A DNA stretch of 64,000 nt from Cephalotus follicularis (Eukaryota; Streptophyta; Magnoliopsida; Oxalidales; Cephalotaceae): NCBI GenBank assembly GCA_001972305.1, contig BDDD01002109.1:62001-126000 (forward strand). Direction: 5' to 3'. The notes beneath the pieces are model-generated. The model was given only the letters and a program-made list of their open reading frames with translations. It made no database searches and was not told where the DNA came from. Position 1 is the stretch's first letter, and each line of letters begins with the position of its first letter. Below are positions 1 through 14,100 of this stretch, piece by piece. The position numbers were made by a program, and so were the translations under genes.

Positions 1-108
1 TTAAGTGGGTTACAGATATCTATTGATGGCTCTGGTTTATTATGTAGTCATTCAGGTTCTACTTTGTACATTGTACTATCAGTTTTACTTCATTGACCCT
101 TTTTATAG

Positions 109-3100
109 GGAGGTCTTCATCACATATCATGGTTCCAATTTCTCCCTCATGAATCTGATCTGAACCCTCTACCTGATAAAAGGTTTGATGCCGTTGAAGA
201 TTATATTTCAGCTTTTATTAGAATTTCAGTGTATTTGAGTTATCACCACTAAGATTAATTATCTGTCAAAATTTGGCAGTGTGAAAGTGGAGCACAAAGA
301 TGCTGCTACGTTGCTGGTTCTTTCATCTCATCTGCAGTTGCAGAAGGAGGGATTTCTCAGCACATGGACCAATTCCTTTGTTGGACCTTGGGATCCATCT
401 CAAGGTTTGCATAATCCTGGTAAGAAATGCTAACAGTGGTCATGGACTGCATGCTTTTTCGTGAGATCTATTAGGTAGAAAAACAAAAAAACTTACCTTT
501 TACTATCTCTGCCATGGTGATTATACAATATGTAACTGCTGAACAGATGATAAAATCAAGCTTTGGCTTTTTCTTCCCGGGCATCATTCCTCTGTTGTTG
601 AGACTGCTCAATCTGCAGTATCTAGATTAAGAGGTATCTTTCATTCTTGAGCTCTATGTTCCCATGTGTGAATCTGTTTTTAATACATAACCTACATATG
701 CATGTATAAATCTACCCATTTAGTTGAGATTCTTTCAATGCTCAACTTTTTAGTTGTTGTAATTAGTAGATATTTTTCTATATCACCTAAACTTATGGTA
801 TTTATATCTTATCTGGAAGTTGTCGCATCTGGACTTTGGTTGGCTCCTGGGGACTCAGAAGACGTGGCAGCTGCCCTTTCTCAGGCTTTAAGGAATTGTA
901 TAGAAAGGTTATTATTTATCAGTTTTTAAAAGAATGTCATTTTCTACACTGAATCTTAAATTTCCTCATCTTCTTTTTTTTTTTTGACAATTTCCATATT
1001 GTATTGACAGAGCACTACTTGGACTTTCTTACATGAGATTTGGAGATGTATTCTCAAAGTATCATCCATCTCAAACTGAAGACTTTTTCAGGTTGTTATA
1101 ATAAGCTTTTTATTATATAAAGTATAAAAATACAAGTGAATTTGAATGATGATGAGAACTGTGATTTTACATATTACTATAATGGACTAATGATTAAACC
1201 AGTGATTCAATTGTTTTACTGTTGTGCTGTGGTTGTAGTTGTTTTTATGATTATTATTATGATCATTCAAATTGAAGTCAATTCCAGAAAGCTGTAGTTC
1301 CAACTTATTTTGGCCAGCTACATGGTTCCTTTCTTGCCAACTGCCAGCCTTTCTACAGTGGTTTAGTTGTGGACTGCACATCACCGTATGTGGCTTTATA
1401 ATGTTCTCTAGGATGTGATTTTCCCCCTTTTTCTGACGAGGTGAATGGAATCTTTAAGCATATGACTGATCCCTGGGTATGTGGGGCCCCTTGCTTCATA
1501 ATCACCAAATTATAACCGGGATAATTTCTTGCGGTTGCGCCGACTTGCTAGTCGGAAAACTGATCAAAATTATCAGATGCGATACCACTTTTGTTTAATT
1601 CAATATTTTGGAAAGTCATATGTAGTATACTTGGAAAAATCTAATATGGGCAAACATTTTTTGAGATAACAACTATTAAAAGGTTGAAAAACAAATTGAT
1701 AATTTACATTATGTTGGTTCTGAAATTATGATGTGTAGTCATTAAATAATATACATCTAGACATTAAATATAAATTGTATGCCTAAATGTCATAAGTTGG
1801 AGTTGTTGCATATGATATTTAATGATTTGTTCTTTTTGCAAATGTGCTAATCAGTATCTCTTTTTGACCACTAATTGAGCAATGTGTGTTTCATTGATAT
1901 ATTAAATTATTGTAAGTGATTTAATATGTGAGAATATTTGGTGTATCTAACTAATAATGTCAATATTGGTCATATTATTTGATTGTTCTTCTTCTATGTA
2001 GTGATTTTGATTTGTGTTTTTTTTTTTGTTAAATTTTAACATTTGTGCCTTTTCTTTTGGCTAACACTTGTTTGGTATTGTTATAGGAGAGGGCGGCCTA
2101 CGATTGAGTTCATATTTTCTGCCACTGAAGAGGCTATATATGTGCATGTTATAATATCTTCAAAGTTAGTGAAAGTTCACATCGACTTGTTTAGCGATCC
2201 TGTTGTTGTAGTGTTGCATTTAGTGTGGTTGGCACTTACATTGATTTTATATTGTTTTAATTTTTTCCAGGCATATTCGGGCACTATCAAGAGGTGACAT
2301 GGATGGTGTGTTGAATAGTGCATATCATAATTCCAGATATATACTTCCAGGTTGGTGTAATTCTTTGTTTTGATTTGAATTCTTGAATCACATTGAGAAG
2401 AAATCTGCATGAACTCTGAATGAGATGGTAGCTTTCTGGTGAGAAGGAGTCATTCATGAGTATTATGGATATGAACAAGGACACACTTGATGAAGCTTTA
2501 ATTAGTGACTAGCCTAGGGGATGAGGCTAGCGAATTTCCTATTACACTAGAGTTCCATTAAATTAGTCAAATATTAGTTAAATTAAAGGCTTTATAGTGT
2601 CTGAACATAGCTAGATATGATTATTAAAGGCTTTATAGTGTCTGAACATAGCTAGATATGATTAATGATGTTGACGAAAATTACCATTTAAAAAGTTACT
2701 TCTTCAGTTTCGGCTGAGCTTTGGGCTTTGCTTAATGGCTTGAAATTGACACGGAATCTCTAATCTGTGAATTGAGCTGGAACGGGGGCATCCCGAAAAT
2801 GTCCGGGTGCAGCAAAAGGAGATGGGACTAAGGGCAGGTAAAGGAAAGAGTAGAGTGTAATACGGTTTGCTTCTAGGATAGTGCTTGAATATTTTTATTT
2901 CTCAAACTTGAGGTTTTCATTTCCTTTAATTTGGCTATCTGGCCACCCTCTGTCAGAATATGCTAAATATTTTAGGGACAAATAGTAACAAAAATTTCAA
3001 TGTACTAGTTCATAGGAGTGATGTTGGAGAATGGCAAGGCAAAAAAGAAGTTGGGTGTTTCCTGAAAGTTATAATGAACAATGACTAGACAAGAATATAG

Positions 3101-5158
3101 GAAGATACCAAGGGACTTTTTCTATTTGTGACTAAGGACTGTGGGTAAAGAGTGACATGGTGCAAGTTGAAGACACTCTGTGGAAAAGGAAACTCAAATG
3201 TGAGTTTATTTCTGGAAAGATTGCGTGATTTTTTAAAATGGGTGTTAATTGAAATTCATAAGATTACATGATAATTTTTGTTTAACATAGACAAATTTTG
3301 GCCTAGTGAGAGGTGTGAGGAGGACATTTACAGTACACGATATATATATATATATATATAAACGATGTAGCTGTCATAGAGCAGACAATTCTGGTTTGTA
3401 GTTGGCTGAAGTCTTCAGAGTAGCGCTGTTTGCAGTCACAGGTATTAGACTCCACTCTCACGGTATTGCTTCAATTGACACGTTACAAAATCTCACACAT
3501 GGCAATCTGTCATATCATTGGTGCATGAAAATTTTGGCTTCAGGAGAGGTGTATGTTTGTCAAATGCACATGGTAGAAAGTGCAAGATGTAGTGCCAAAA
3601 TGCCATGTAGGTTTTTTTGGTTATGTGACATGGTGGAGGGGGTAAGTATGTTCTGCAAGAATAATAATCTTATGTTTAGCTATAGTTTGTATGTTTATGC
3701 AACATGCGGAATACTCCTAATTCCTGTTTGTTGAGTTTCATGGGAGTTTTTGTGCATATGTTTATTCAACATTCAGAATACTTGCAATTCTTGTATGTCG
3801 AGTTTCATGGGAGGTTTTGTGCAGCAATTTTGTTTTGGATCGGTAATGAAAGCTTTTAATTTGATTGCTTCCATGATATATGGCCTTTTCTTCTCTCATG
3901 TCCTCCCTCCACTCCTTACTTTGTACAAGGCTCCTTCCCCAATTAATAGAGTTATGTACACTCATCTTATACTACGACTATAAGATGCCAGGTTAAGCAT
4001 TGTTCTTGCCTTGGTACCTCTTCTTAGTATGATTTACTTATGTTTAGCAGTGATTGTCTCTCCTCATGGAATGCGTGGCGGGCTAAGTGGGTGTTGTCCA
4101 GATGACCTTGTCAAACAAGTATATTTTAGGTAGGCTTCATTTTTTATCTATAGATTTGTGCGTTCAAGTGCCAATTATTTATTTATTTATATTGCCCTTG
4201 TTGGTTGGCATTGGAAATTTGGTTGATATCTTTTATTATATTTTACTTTCTCTTGAACAGTTCTGGCAAGTTTAGGACTTCAAATGGATTTATTGGTCTA
4301 CCATATCACGTTTCTGAAGGTTCTACATGCTATCTGAGGGGTCAAAATTGCTATGTTGAAGTAACCCTTGGTTACCCGAGATCTCGAAGTGACAAGGCTT
4401 CGCAATCAAGCTCTAGTTCTGTTAGAAATTTATCCAAAAATCATATTGCTGAATCTATGGCCGTGGGAAGAGGTGATCATAAGGGATCATCAGATTATTT
4501 GTCAGTATGCGAGAAGACATTTATCTATCCAGTTGAGGCAGTGCTTGTCCCAGTTTTGCAAACATTTGCGAGATCTTCTCTGAAAAGGTATATTAAGTTT
4601 TGTACCAATTGGAAATGTTGCTGCAGTTTTTATATGCTATGGAGTGCTTTGAAATTGGCCTAGATTGGCGGCAGGTGAATGGCCGTATTGGTGGTTCCAA
4701 GTGGACTAATGAGCTGTTAGTTTAGGAATCTTTTAAACTTGTGGCACTACTCTAGCAATGTTTTCATTTCTTATATTTGGTCAGCACTGTAGTAATGCAT
4801 AGCATACCAGCGCACTTAGTTTTGTAAAGTGACGTTTAGGACATTGATGTGATTTCTTTCTGACCCTGAACATTCTCGGTGGTTGAAATTCCTCCTACCC
4901 AAATAGTTTCTGTAGGCAACCGCCTGCACATGTATAAACCTTTGTAGTGGGAGAAGAAACACAATCCTATTGGGTGATTCACGATTTTGTTACCAATACC
5001 ATTCACATTCAGGGTTTGCGGGTCATAGTGCAGATTTTTCTCGTCTTCATTATTGGTGTATCTTGCATGAACTAATATCCTACGTTGTGAACTTGCAGAT
5101 TTTGGTTACAGAATTGGATAGGACCTTCATTGCCTGGTTCATCTTTCTTTGTGCATTG
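109..5158 (+). CDS. MED13: MED13 exon block 1 (10 exons, N-terminal lobe)
   Basis: Ten exons encode the first 365 visible residues, the conserved N-terminal Med13_N region. Readable landmarks are [19 protein letters not shown] in 280-419, [20 protein letters not shown] in 820-907, [20 protein letters not shown] in 1011-1091, [20 protein letters not shown] in 2087-2164, [12 protein letters not shown] across the 2350/4051 junction and [10 protein letters not shown] in 4261-4587. The window opens inside the intron before 109, so the initiator codon and about eight residues are missing. For exon 280-419 two donors are possible (405 and 420). I chose 420 because only that one keeps the frame into 547 and gives the conserved GLHNPDDKIKLW join. 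Confidence 0.93.
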
Positions 5159-8100
5159 GTAAGTATAGTTCTTTGACTTACCAGTATTTTTTTTTAATTC
5201 AAAAGGATAAACTTATCAATGTTCGTCCGTTGCTTTACATAATATAATGTTGCTTTTAGACTGTTACAATTAGGTATAGTCAGTCTAGCCATAGGAATCT
5301 CTTCCATTTTTAATAACACATATTCCCATGTAAAGGCTTAAGGAAGAGATTATTCATTTTGGAATAGTGTAGTTAATGAAATTTGGAAATCTGCTATTGG
5401 CGTGCAAGTCACTAAGAAAAATCCCACAAAAGGACTTAAAGAACTCACTCCATATATATATGGGTGCGTTGGATCTGAGGGCACCTGGCGCCGTCCCACT
5501 GGACGACGGGATGGCGCCGTGTCAATTTTTTTTAAGCGCCCAACACCAAAAGGGCCCTGTATTGGCGTTGGACAGGTTTTTTATTTTAAATTTTTAACAT
5601 GACAGTTTTTTTTTACGGTTAGAATTTAATTTGCATATTTGAAGTAGTTATTGATATCCGATTGACTTGAAAATTGACATGCATGATATACATATCAAGA
5701 ATATCAAATCTAACGGTTGAATTTACAGAGAATATAGAATTGATTAAATAATTTTGGATTTTGGGTGTTTGGCACACCCCCACGTGTTGCTAAGGCATGT
5801 AGCAACACGTGGGGGTATGCCGAACACCAAAAAAATCCAAAATTGTTTAATCTTACAAGATGGACCCGGTTCCACTTAGTAAGGCATGCAGCAACACATG
5901 ACGTTGGGCCGAACATCCAAAAAATCCAAAATTGTTTAATCTATTCTGTATAATTTGTAAATCAATCTGTTAGACAATTTTGGATTTTTTGGGTGTTTGG
6001 CACACCGCCACGTGTAGCTACATGCCTTACTAGGTGCTAATCTCACTAGGTGGACCCGGGTCCACCTAGTAAGGCATGTAGCAACACGTGGCGGTGTGCC
6101 GAAAACCCAAAAAATCAAAATTGTTTAATATATTATGTATATTTTGTAAATCCAACAATTAGATTTTATGTTCTTGATATGTAGATCATGCATGTAAATT
6201 TTTAAGTCAATCGGACATTAATAACTACTTCAACTATGCAAATTAAATTCTAACCGTAACAAAAATTGACTAGTTAAAAAAAAAGCTGCCCAGCGCCAAA
6301 ACGGCACCGTTTTGGCGTTGGGCGCTTTTAAAATTCAGCACCCGCACGCAACTGGGCGTGCGGTAGCTTTGCCGATATATATATATATATTGTTGGAAAT
6401 GGTGTTTGGCATTTGGACTTAGGTTCGAGGCTCCCTATACCGTACTCCATTTGGTTAACTTTAAATGTAAATTAATATGAAAAATGTATTGCGAAAATGA
6501 AATTTCACTCATCTGATTTTTCTATTATGTTACTTGGTAGGTGAGAAATTATTTGAACCAATTGGGATACTAATAAATTAATTTTGTGACGATGATGAGA
6601 TTCTCTTTCCTTTAAATTACTTTCATAGATTAATGTAAACATGTAGAAGTGAGAGAAAAAATCATTGATAATTTTACGGTCAAAATTTTACAAGGTACAT
6701 TTTATGTTGTAAACAAATTTTACATTGAAACACAACGATTATGGTGGTCATGTCGATTTCTAGTTTCTCAAAAGCATAAATCTCTCTAGATGTTGCATTG
6801 GATTGCCAGATATAGTATGCCTTGCACAATTTTTTTTTCTTGTTTTTAAGAGCTTAGTCTAGCCGTCCGATTGTTCTACTAAGGCTCAATAAAGAAATTT
6901 GCAGGAAAGATGGAATTGCTTGTGATATGGCTAGTTGATGAAATTGAGATACTAGATAAAGGATTTACCCATTACTTGATTCTGCCAAAGAGTTAGAGAC
7001 GAAAATGATGCGGTAAAAGGGCTCCATTCTTTCTCTTGCCCTGAATTGGCCGGTTAACAGGTGTTTGAGTGTTGGTGGTTTGTTGGCTTCAAACAAATTT
7101 GATGTCATGTTTATGAAGAACGGTTAAAGAAAAAAATTCATATGAACAATAATTGAGTATATGTATTGTCAAGCCCCGAACCATGGAAGAACCCCACAGC
7201 CCGACACGTGGCAAACCATCCATACAATCCATCCATATCATTATAATATATTATCCAAAATACGCTATAAAATAAAACTTTAATACATAATTATGCATGC
7301 GGAAGATAACCATTCAAAATCTTACATGGATAAACCCAAATAATACATCACATTCCATACATGTGTGTAGCACTGCCATAAGCCGGCAGGTCAAAACAAC
7401 TGAAGTACATCAATTCATATACATTCCAAGTCTCGTATAAGGTAGATAAAACAAACACTGAACTGTTATCCAAAATTTGCCCTGGAAGTCCGATCCGTCT
7501 CACTTCGAAGCATCCTTTGCACTCGGCCCTAGATGTTGTGCCCCTTTTGAGAATGGGTCAGCCAAACACAGCTATGTAGGAAATACTATATGCAATGCAG
7601 TAAGCAGTTATATACAAGTATATGCATGGCATGTGAAATGCATGAATGCCAATTGTGGACAATGTTAGTATTTCAATCGTTCCTAAGCAGTGATATAATT
7701 AATGAGTCCTAACCATACAATTTACCATCCATACACTGTAAGTTTACAGACATTCCATAAAAGCAATCCATAGCCATCCATGGGTACAAACAATCTATAA
7801 GGTCTAAGTACCACTCTGCCTCTTTGGCTCGAGATAGTACATCCATTGCCTATGCACTCTTTGTGTCATATTCATGTGGAATCGAGATAACACTGACCAC
7901 ATCAACCTTCCCTTGATCCAAAGGGAGCTATAAATTCCAGTGATCGGTTTCAGCTTGACAAATACTTTAAACCCTTAGATCCATACACATCGATCCATAA
8001 TCGAGAGAGAGAAGATATTAGGCATATAAACCTAAAACTCTCAATTTTGTCTCTGATTTCCATTTTAATCCGTTATTAACCGTAACTATCACCTTAACTC

Positions 8101-11100
8101 ATTCATCTAACATAGATCTATCAATCCATAACCTTATAATTCATTCAAGGCAGTAATATGAATTCAAAGCATAAATGTAGAACCTACCTCAAAACTGTTG
8201 ATATGCAGATCTGGAAGGATTGGCTTTTGAATCCTTGATCTGATCATTCCTTCAAGTTCTATAATCCGCCACGAATCCAAAGACTTCTTCCTTGCTTGAT
8301 TTTGACCTCTATATCTCTAACTCCTCTCACTATCTCTCTAGATAGTGAAATGAGAAAATGGAATGAGAATGAAAGAGCCGAACCGTCTATATATAGACTT
8401 CCTTGGGAGAAAAACCTAGAAACCTGCCCTAGTTCGCTTGAACCCCCGTAACTCATAAACATCAATGAAAGAGAAAAATACCATGATACGATATACGATC
8501 CATACTATTCGTAAATACAATAGGGTACAATACCATATAAATACAATCAAATAAGGGTACTCGTAACTTGGGGCTTACATCCTCCCCTCCTTAAAGAAAT
8601 CTCGTCCCGATATTCCCTAATGTCAAAACAAGTGAGGATATAATGCTCTCACATCATCCTCACACTCCCATGTCGTTTCCACGAGTCCGTGATACTACCA
8701 TAACACCTTGACCAAAGCAATGCTCTTGTTCCTTATCTGTTTGACTCGGTGATCTAAGATCTGAACCAGTATCTCCTCAAAACTCATATCTGTCCTTAAC
8801 TCTAACGGCTCCAAATGTAGCACGTGAGAAGGATCTGGATGATACTTCCTCAGCATCGATACATGGAAAGACATTATGCACCTCTGATAGGCTGGGTGGT
8901 AAGGCAAGCCTGTAGGCAACTGCCCCTACCCTCTCAAGGATCTCAAAAGGTCCTATATACCGTTGGGCTAACTTTCCTTTATTGCGAAACCTCATAATTC
9001 CTTTGGTTGGTGAAACCTTAAGGAACACATGGTCTCCCACTGAGAACTCTAAGTCTCGCCTTCGATGATCTACATCACTCTTTTGTCGACTCTGAGCCAT
9101 TAGAAGCCTTTCCTGATAACCCTGGCCTTTTCCGTCATCTCTTGTACATGCTTCGGCCCCAAAAGACTCTGCTCACTTACCTCAAACCAACAAATTGGGG
9201 TTCTACACTTACGTCCATAAAGAGCCTCAAACGGTGGCATACCAATGCTAGCATGATAACTGTTGTTGTATGAGAACTCCACTAAAGGCAGATGTTTATC
9301 CCAACTGCCACCCCAATCCATCACACATGCACGTAGCATATCCTCGAGAGTCTGGATTGTTCGCTCAGACTGACCATCTGTCTGGGGATGAAAGGCAATA
9401 CTGAAGCTCAACTGAGTATCAAAAGCTGTCTGCAGTATCTTCAAAAAATGCAAAGTAAACCGTGGGTCCTTGTCTGATACAACTCTGACTGGTACTCCGT
9501 GAAGCCTAACAATCTCATCAACATGTAAGGATGCCAACCGCTCAAGGGAATAAGTCATCTTGATTGCTAGAAAACGTGCAGATTTTGTAAAGCGATCAAC
9601 GATGACCCATATGGCATCACGATTAGTTCTCATCCTTGGTAACCCTGTCACAAAATCCATCGTGATGTGCTCCCATTTCCAATGTGCTACTGACAACGGC
9701 TGAAGCAATCCAATTGGCCTCTGGTGTTCTGCCTTAAGTTGTTGGCACGTCAAGCAGGAAGCAACATACTCCGCTATCTCCCTCTTCATGTCATTCCACC
9801 AATAATTGAGCTTCAAGTCCCGGTACATCTTGGTACTCCCTAGATGTACTGAGAAACTGGAGCTATGAGTTTGCGACAAAAGTTCAGCCTTCAGCTCCTT
9901 ACTGCTAGGGACACAAACTTTGCCCTGAAACCTGATCAATCCATCACCCTGCATCGAGAACTCGGGTTTCAACCCTCCTTGACCATCTAATGCAACCTTG
10001 AGCATGCTTCCATCCATACCCTGAGCCTCTCTAATTCTGTCCAACAACCATGGTCGTGCCTGAATATGGGCAATTGTCAAGCTAGCTAATCGGTGACTCA
10101 AGGCGTCTGCCACCACATTAGCTTTACCTGGGTGGTACTGTATATCACACTTATAATCATTAAGTAATTCCATCCACCTCCTTCGTCTCATATTCATGTC
10201 TTTTTGGGAGAAAAGGTGCTTTAAACTCTTGTGGTCCGTGTATACATAGAACTTGGTACCAAACAAATAATGCCTCCATTTGCGTAGTGCAAAGACTATC
10301 CTTGCCAACTCTAGGTCATAAGTGGGATAACTCTCCTCACGAGACTTCAACTTCCTTGAGGCATAGGCAATCACCTTCCCGTATTGCATCAAAACACAAC
10401 TCAAACCATACAAACACTGGTATGGTTATCCGTGAGAATCCCTCGACAAAACGGCGGTAGCACCCCGCTAAGCCCAAGAAACTACGGACTTGTCACGTTT
10501 GTCGGCCGTCTCCAATCCCTCACTGCTTCTATCTTTGTTAGGTCCATAGATAAACCAGCACTGGAGATAATGTGACCAAGAAAAGCCATATCTGACAACC
10601 AAAACTCACATTTAATGAACTTGGCATACAACTGGTGATCTTTCAAAACCTGCAATGCCAAGTGCAAATGTTCCCCATGCTCCTCCATAGACTTGGCATA
10701 CACCAAGATATCATCGATGAAGACCGCGATGAACTGGTCAAGATATGGACTAAACACCCTGTTTATAAGACTCATGAATGCGGCAGGGGCATTGGTCACC
10801 CCAAACGGTATCACCACGAACTCATAGTGTCCATACCGTGACCTGAAGGTCGTTTGTGGACTATCTTCGGCTCTAACCTTGAGCTGGTGATATCCCGATC
10901 TCAAATCCAATTTGGAAAACACTGAAGAACCTTTCAACTGATCAAACAATTCATTGATATGCGGCAGTGGGTATTTGTTCTTAACTGTAATCATGTTAAG
11001 CTGCCGATAGTCGATACACATCCTTAAAGATCCATCATTTTTCTTGACAAATAAGACAGGCGCTCCCCAGGGGGAAACACTCGGCCTGATAAAACCCCTA

Positions 11101-14100
11101 TCGAGCAACTCCTGTAACTGCAATATCAATTCTTTCAACTCTGGAGGTGCCATACAATAAGGAGCCCTCGATATCGTTGCCGTCCCTGGTAGGAGGTCAA
11201 TCACAAACTCCGTATCCCTCTCTGGAGGTAAGGATGTTAACACATCCGGGAACACATCCGGATACTCACAAACAACGGGGACATCCTCCAACCTCGGTAC
11301 CCATCACCTACTATCCGTCACATGTGCCAGGTAACCACTGCAACCCTGTCTCATAAGTTGGTCAGCATGCATAGCCGATATCACTTGAACTGGCTAGTGC
11401 TCTAAAGTCTCAATAAACCGGAACTGAGACTGCCCTGGTACGTTGAAGGTCACGACATTCCCGTGACAATCCACTCGAGTATAGTGTGCCGCTAGCCAAT
11501 CCATCTCTAGGATCACATTTAACTTATCCATCGGCAACACTATAAGATCTGCAAATAAGATATGATCTGAAATCTCTATGGTACAAGACTTACACACCCA
11601 TTCGGAATAAACAGGCCCTCCTACTGGGGTGCTAACCTCCATCACAAAAGGTAAGGGCTCGGGTTCTACATCCACATAACATATAAAATGCGATGCAATG
11701 TATGAGTGAGATGAACCCGGATCTATAAGAGTCCGTGCCATGTGCTAAGAGATACAAATAGTACCTCCTATAACTGAAGCAGAACCTGCTGCAACTCTCT
11801 GGTCCATTGCATATATCTTGCCCTGCATTGTAGGCGTCGATTTCATGGGCTGTTTACCACGATCTCCCCTTACTGTAGAAGGCGCACTGGTACTAAGACG
11901 ACCCTGATACTGCTGTCCAAGACCACGACCCTGTTGATAATTGATACCTTGGTTCTACTGAGAACCTCCCTGAGATCGACCCATACTCTGTCCTTGCTGA
12001 TTCCCTGAACCAAACCTGTCACGGGGGCAATCTCTAACCCATGCGGTTCGAAGCTACACAAACCATGCACTTGCCGGCCTGCCACCTGCATTCATCAGAT
12101 GTATGGTTAGTGCGTTGACAATGCACACACGGACCAAAAGGAGCATGACTAGCACCACTGGAAAGTCTAGAGCGACCTTCCTTGTGAAGATGTCCTCCTT
12201 TGCTCTCTCTGCCTTGAGCCCTGCTCTTTATGCCTCTGCTGTGAACCTCGAGACTGTCCCCTGTACCCTGAAAAACCAGGCGGACTACCAATACTCTGAG
12301 GTGAACCACCCTGACTCGGGCTACTGTTCTCTGATCTCTTGGATTTGTTACTGCTCCCAGAACTCCTCCTTGACTGCCAATTTGAAGAAGCAGGTCTACT
12401 GCTACCAACCTGAATCCTCAAGTTGCGCAGTTCATCAGCCACAGCTCTCTGGCTCTGCTAGCCAGCTCAAAGAAATATCTCAACCGTAGAGACACCGATT
12501 TTTGTCTGATATCATGTCTGAGTCCACTAAGTAACTTCTTGACTTTTCTTGCCTTTGTGTTGATCATGTGAGGAGCTATCCTTGCCAATTCAATAAATTT
12601 GGTTTCATAATGGCCACTGTCATGCTGCCTTGCACTAGACCAAGGAATTCGGCCTCCTTTCTGTCAACTTCAGCCTCGGGAAAGTACTTCTCGTTGAACT
12701 CCGCAACAAACAAATCCCAAGACCTCACTATTCCTGATTCTTCCTAGGAGGAATCTACCATTCTTCACCAATGCTCTGCCTTACCCTGTAGCATATAAGT
12801 AACAACATAATCTTCTGTAAGTCTGAGCACTCCAAGACCTCAAAGATTTTTTCTATTTACATCAACTATCTCTCAGAGGCAAAATCTGAATCCCTTGTGA
12901 AAGCTGGAGGATTTAACTGTAAGAACCTGATTAAAGGATCCTCCCTGCGTGCAGAACGATCAACTGGTCTCTCTGCTGCTTCTGCATGTCCAGCTGCTCT
13001 AGCAGCTATGGCTCGATCTGATGCAGCCACTTGGCGCTGTAAAAGTTCATTCATCTGGGCCATAGTAGCATACATCTCCCTTAAGAAATCCCTGGACTCT
13101 TCTTGAGCAGGTGCAACAAATTCTGTATCGGGTGCCATATTACTTTCCTCTGGTTCCTCCATACCCCTATTAGCCCTGGTGCGTCTAGTCGACGACCCAC
13201 CTTTAGCTCTTCTTGCAGTTCCTCCACGTCGGCCTTCCATATCGACCTTATATAAGAGAAGAGGGTTAGATATCCACTTATCTTAACCATAATTCTAAAA
13301 TAACTGTACCATAAACAATCTTATCCATAACACTTAATTCCAATAGCCAAGGATCCTATCCTGGCATAACCAAAATAGAGTGGCTTTGATACCACTAAAC
13401 TGTCACGCCTTGAACCATGTACGAATCCCACAGCCCGACACGTGGCAAACCATCCATACAATCCATTCATATCATTATAGCATACTATCCAAAATACGCT
13501 ATAAAATAAAACTTTAATACATAATTATGCATGCGGAAGATAACCATTCAAAATCTTACGTGGATAAACCCAAATAATACATCACATTCCATACATGTGT
13601 GTAGCACTGCCACAAGCCGGCAGGTCAAAACATATGAAGTACATCAATTCATATACATTCGATGTCTCATATAAGGTAGATGAAACAAATACTGAACTGC
13701 CATCCAAAATCTGCCTTGGAAGTCCGATCCGTCTCACTTCGAAGCATCCTCTGCACTCGACCCTAGATGTTGTGCCTATTTCGAGAATGGGTCAGCCAAA
13801 CATGGTTATGTAGGAAATACTATATGCAATGAAGTGAGCAATTATATACAGGTATATGCATGGCATGTGAAATGCATGAATGCCAATTGTGGACAATGTT
13901 AGTACATCAACAGTCACTAAGCGGTGACATACTTAACGATTCTTAACCATACAACTTACCATCCCTACACCCTAAGTCTACAGACACTCCATAAAAACAA
14001 TCCATAGCCATCCATAGGTACAAACAATCTATAAAGTCTAAGTACCACTCTGCCTCTCTGGCCCGAGATAGTACATCCACTGCCTTTGCACTCTCCGTGT

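Noticed and set aside
405..406. Alternative donor after PWDPSQ
   Set aside because: Would break the frame into the next exon and drop the conserved GLHNPD residues; the donor at 420 fits.
702..929. 75-codon frame beginning in a MED13 intron
   Set aside because: Only its second half (820-907) is coding, as a MED13 exon; the start is intronic.
3402..3983. Two + strand frames in a MED13 intron
   Set aside because: No known domain, Cys/Met-rich translation of AT-rich DNA, no supporting splice structure.
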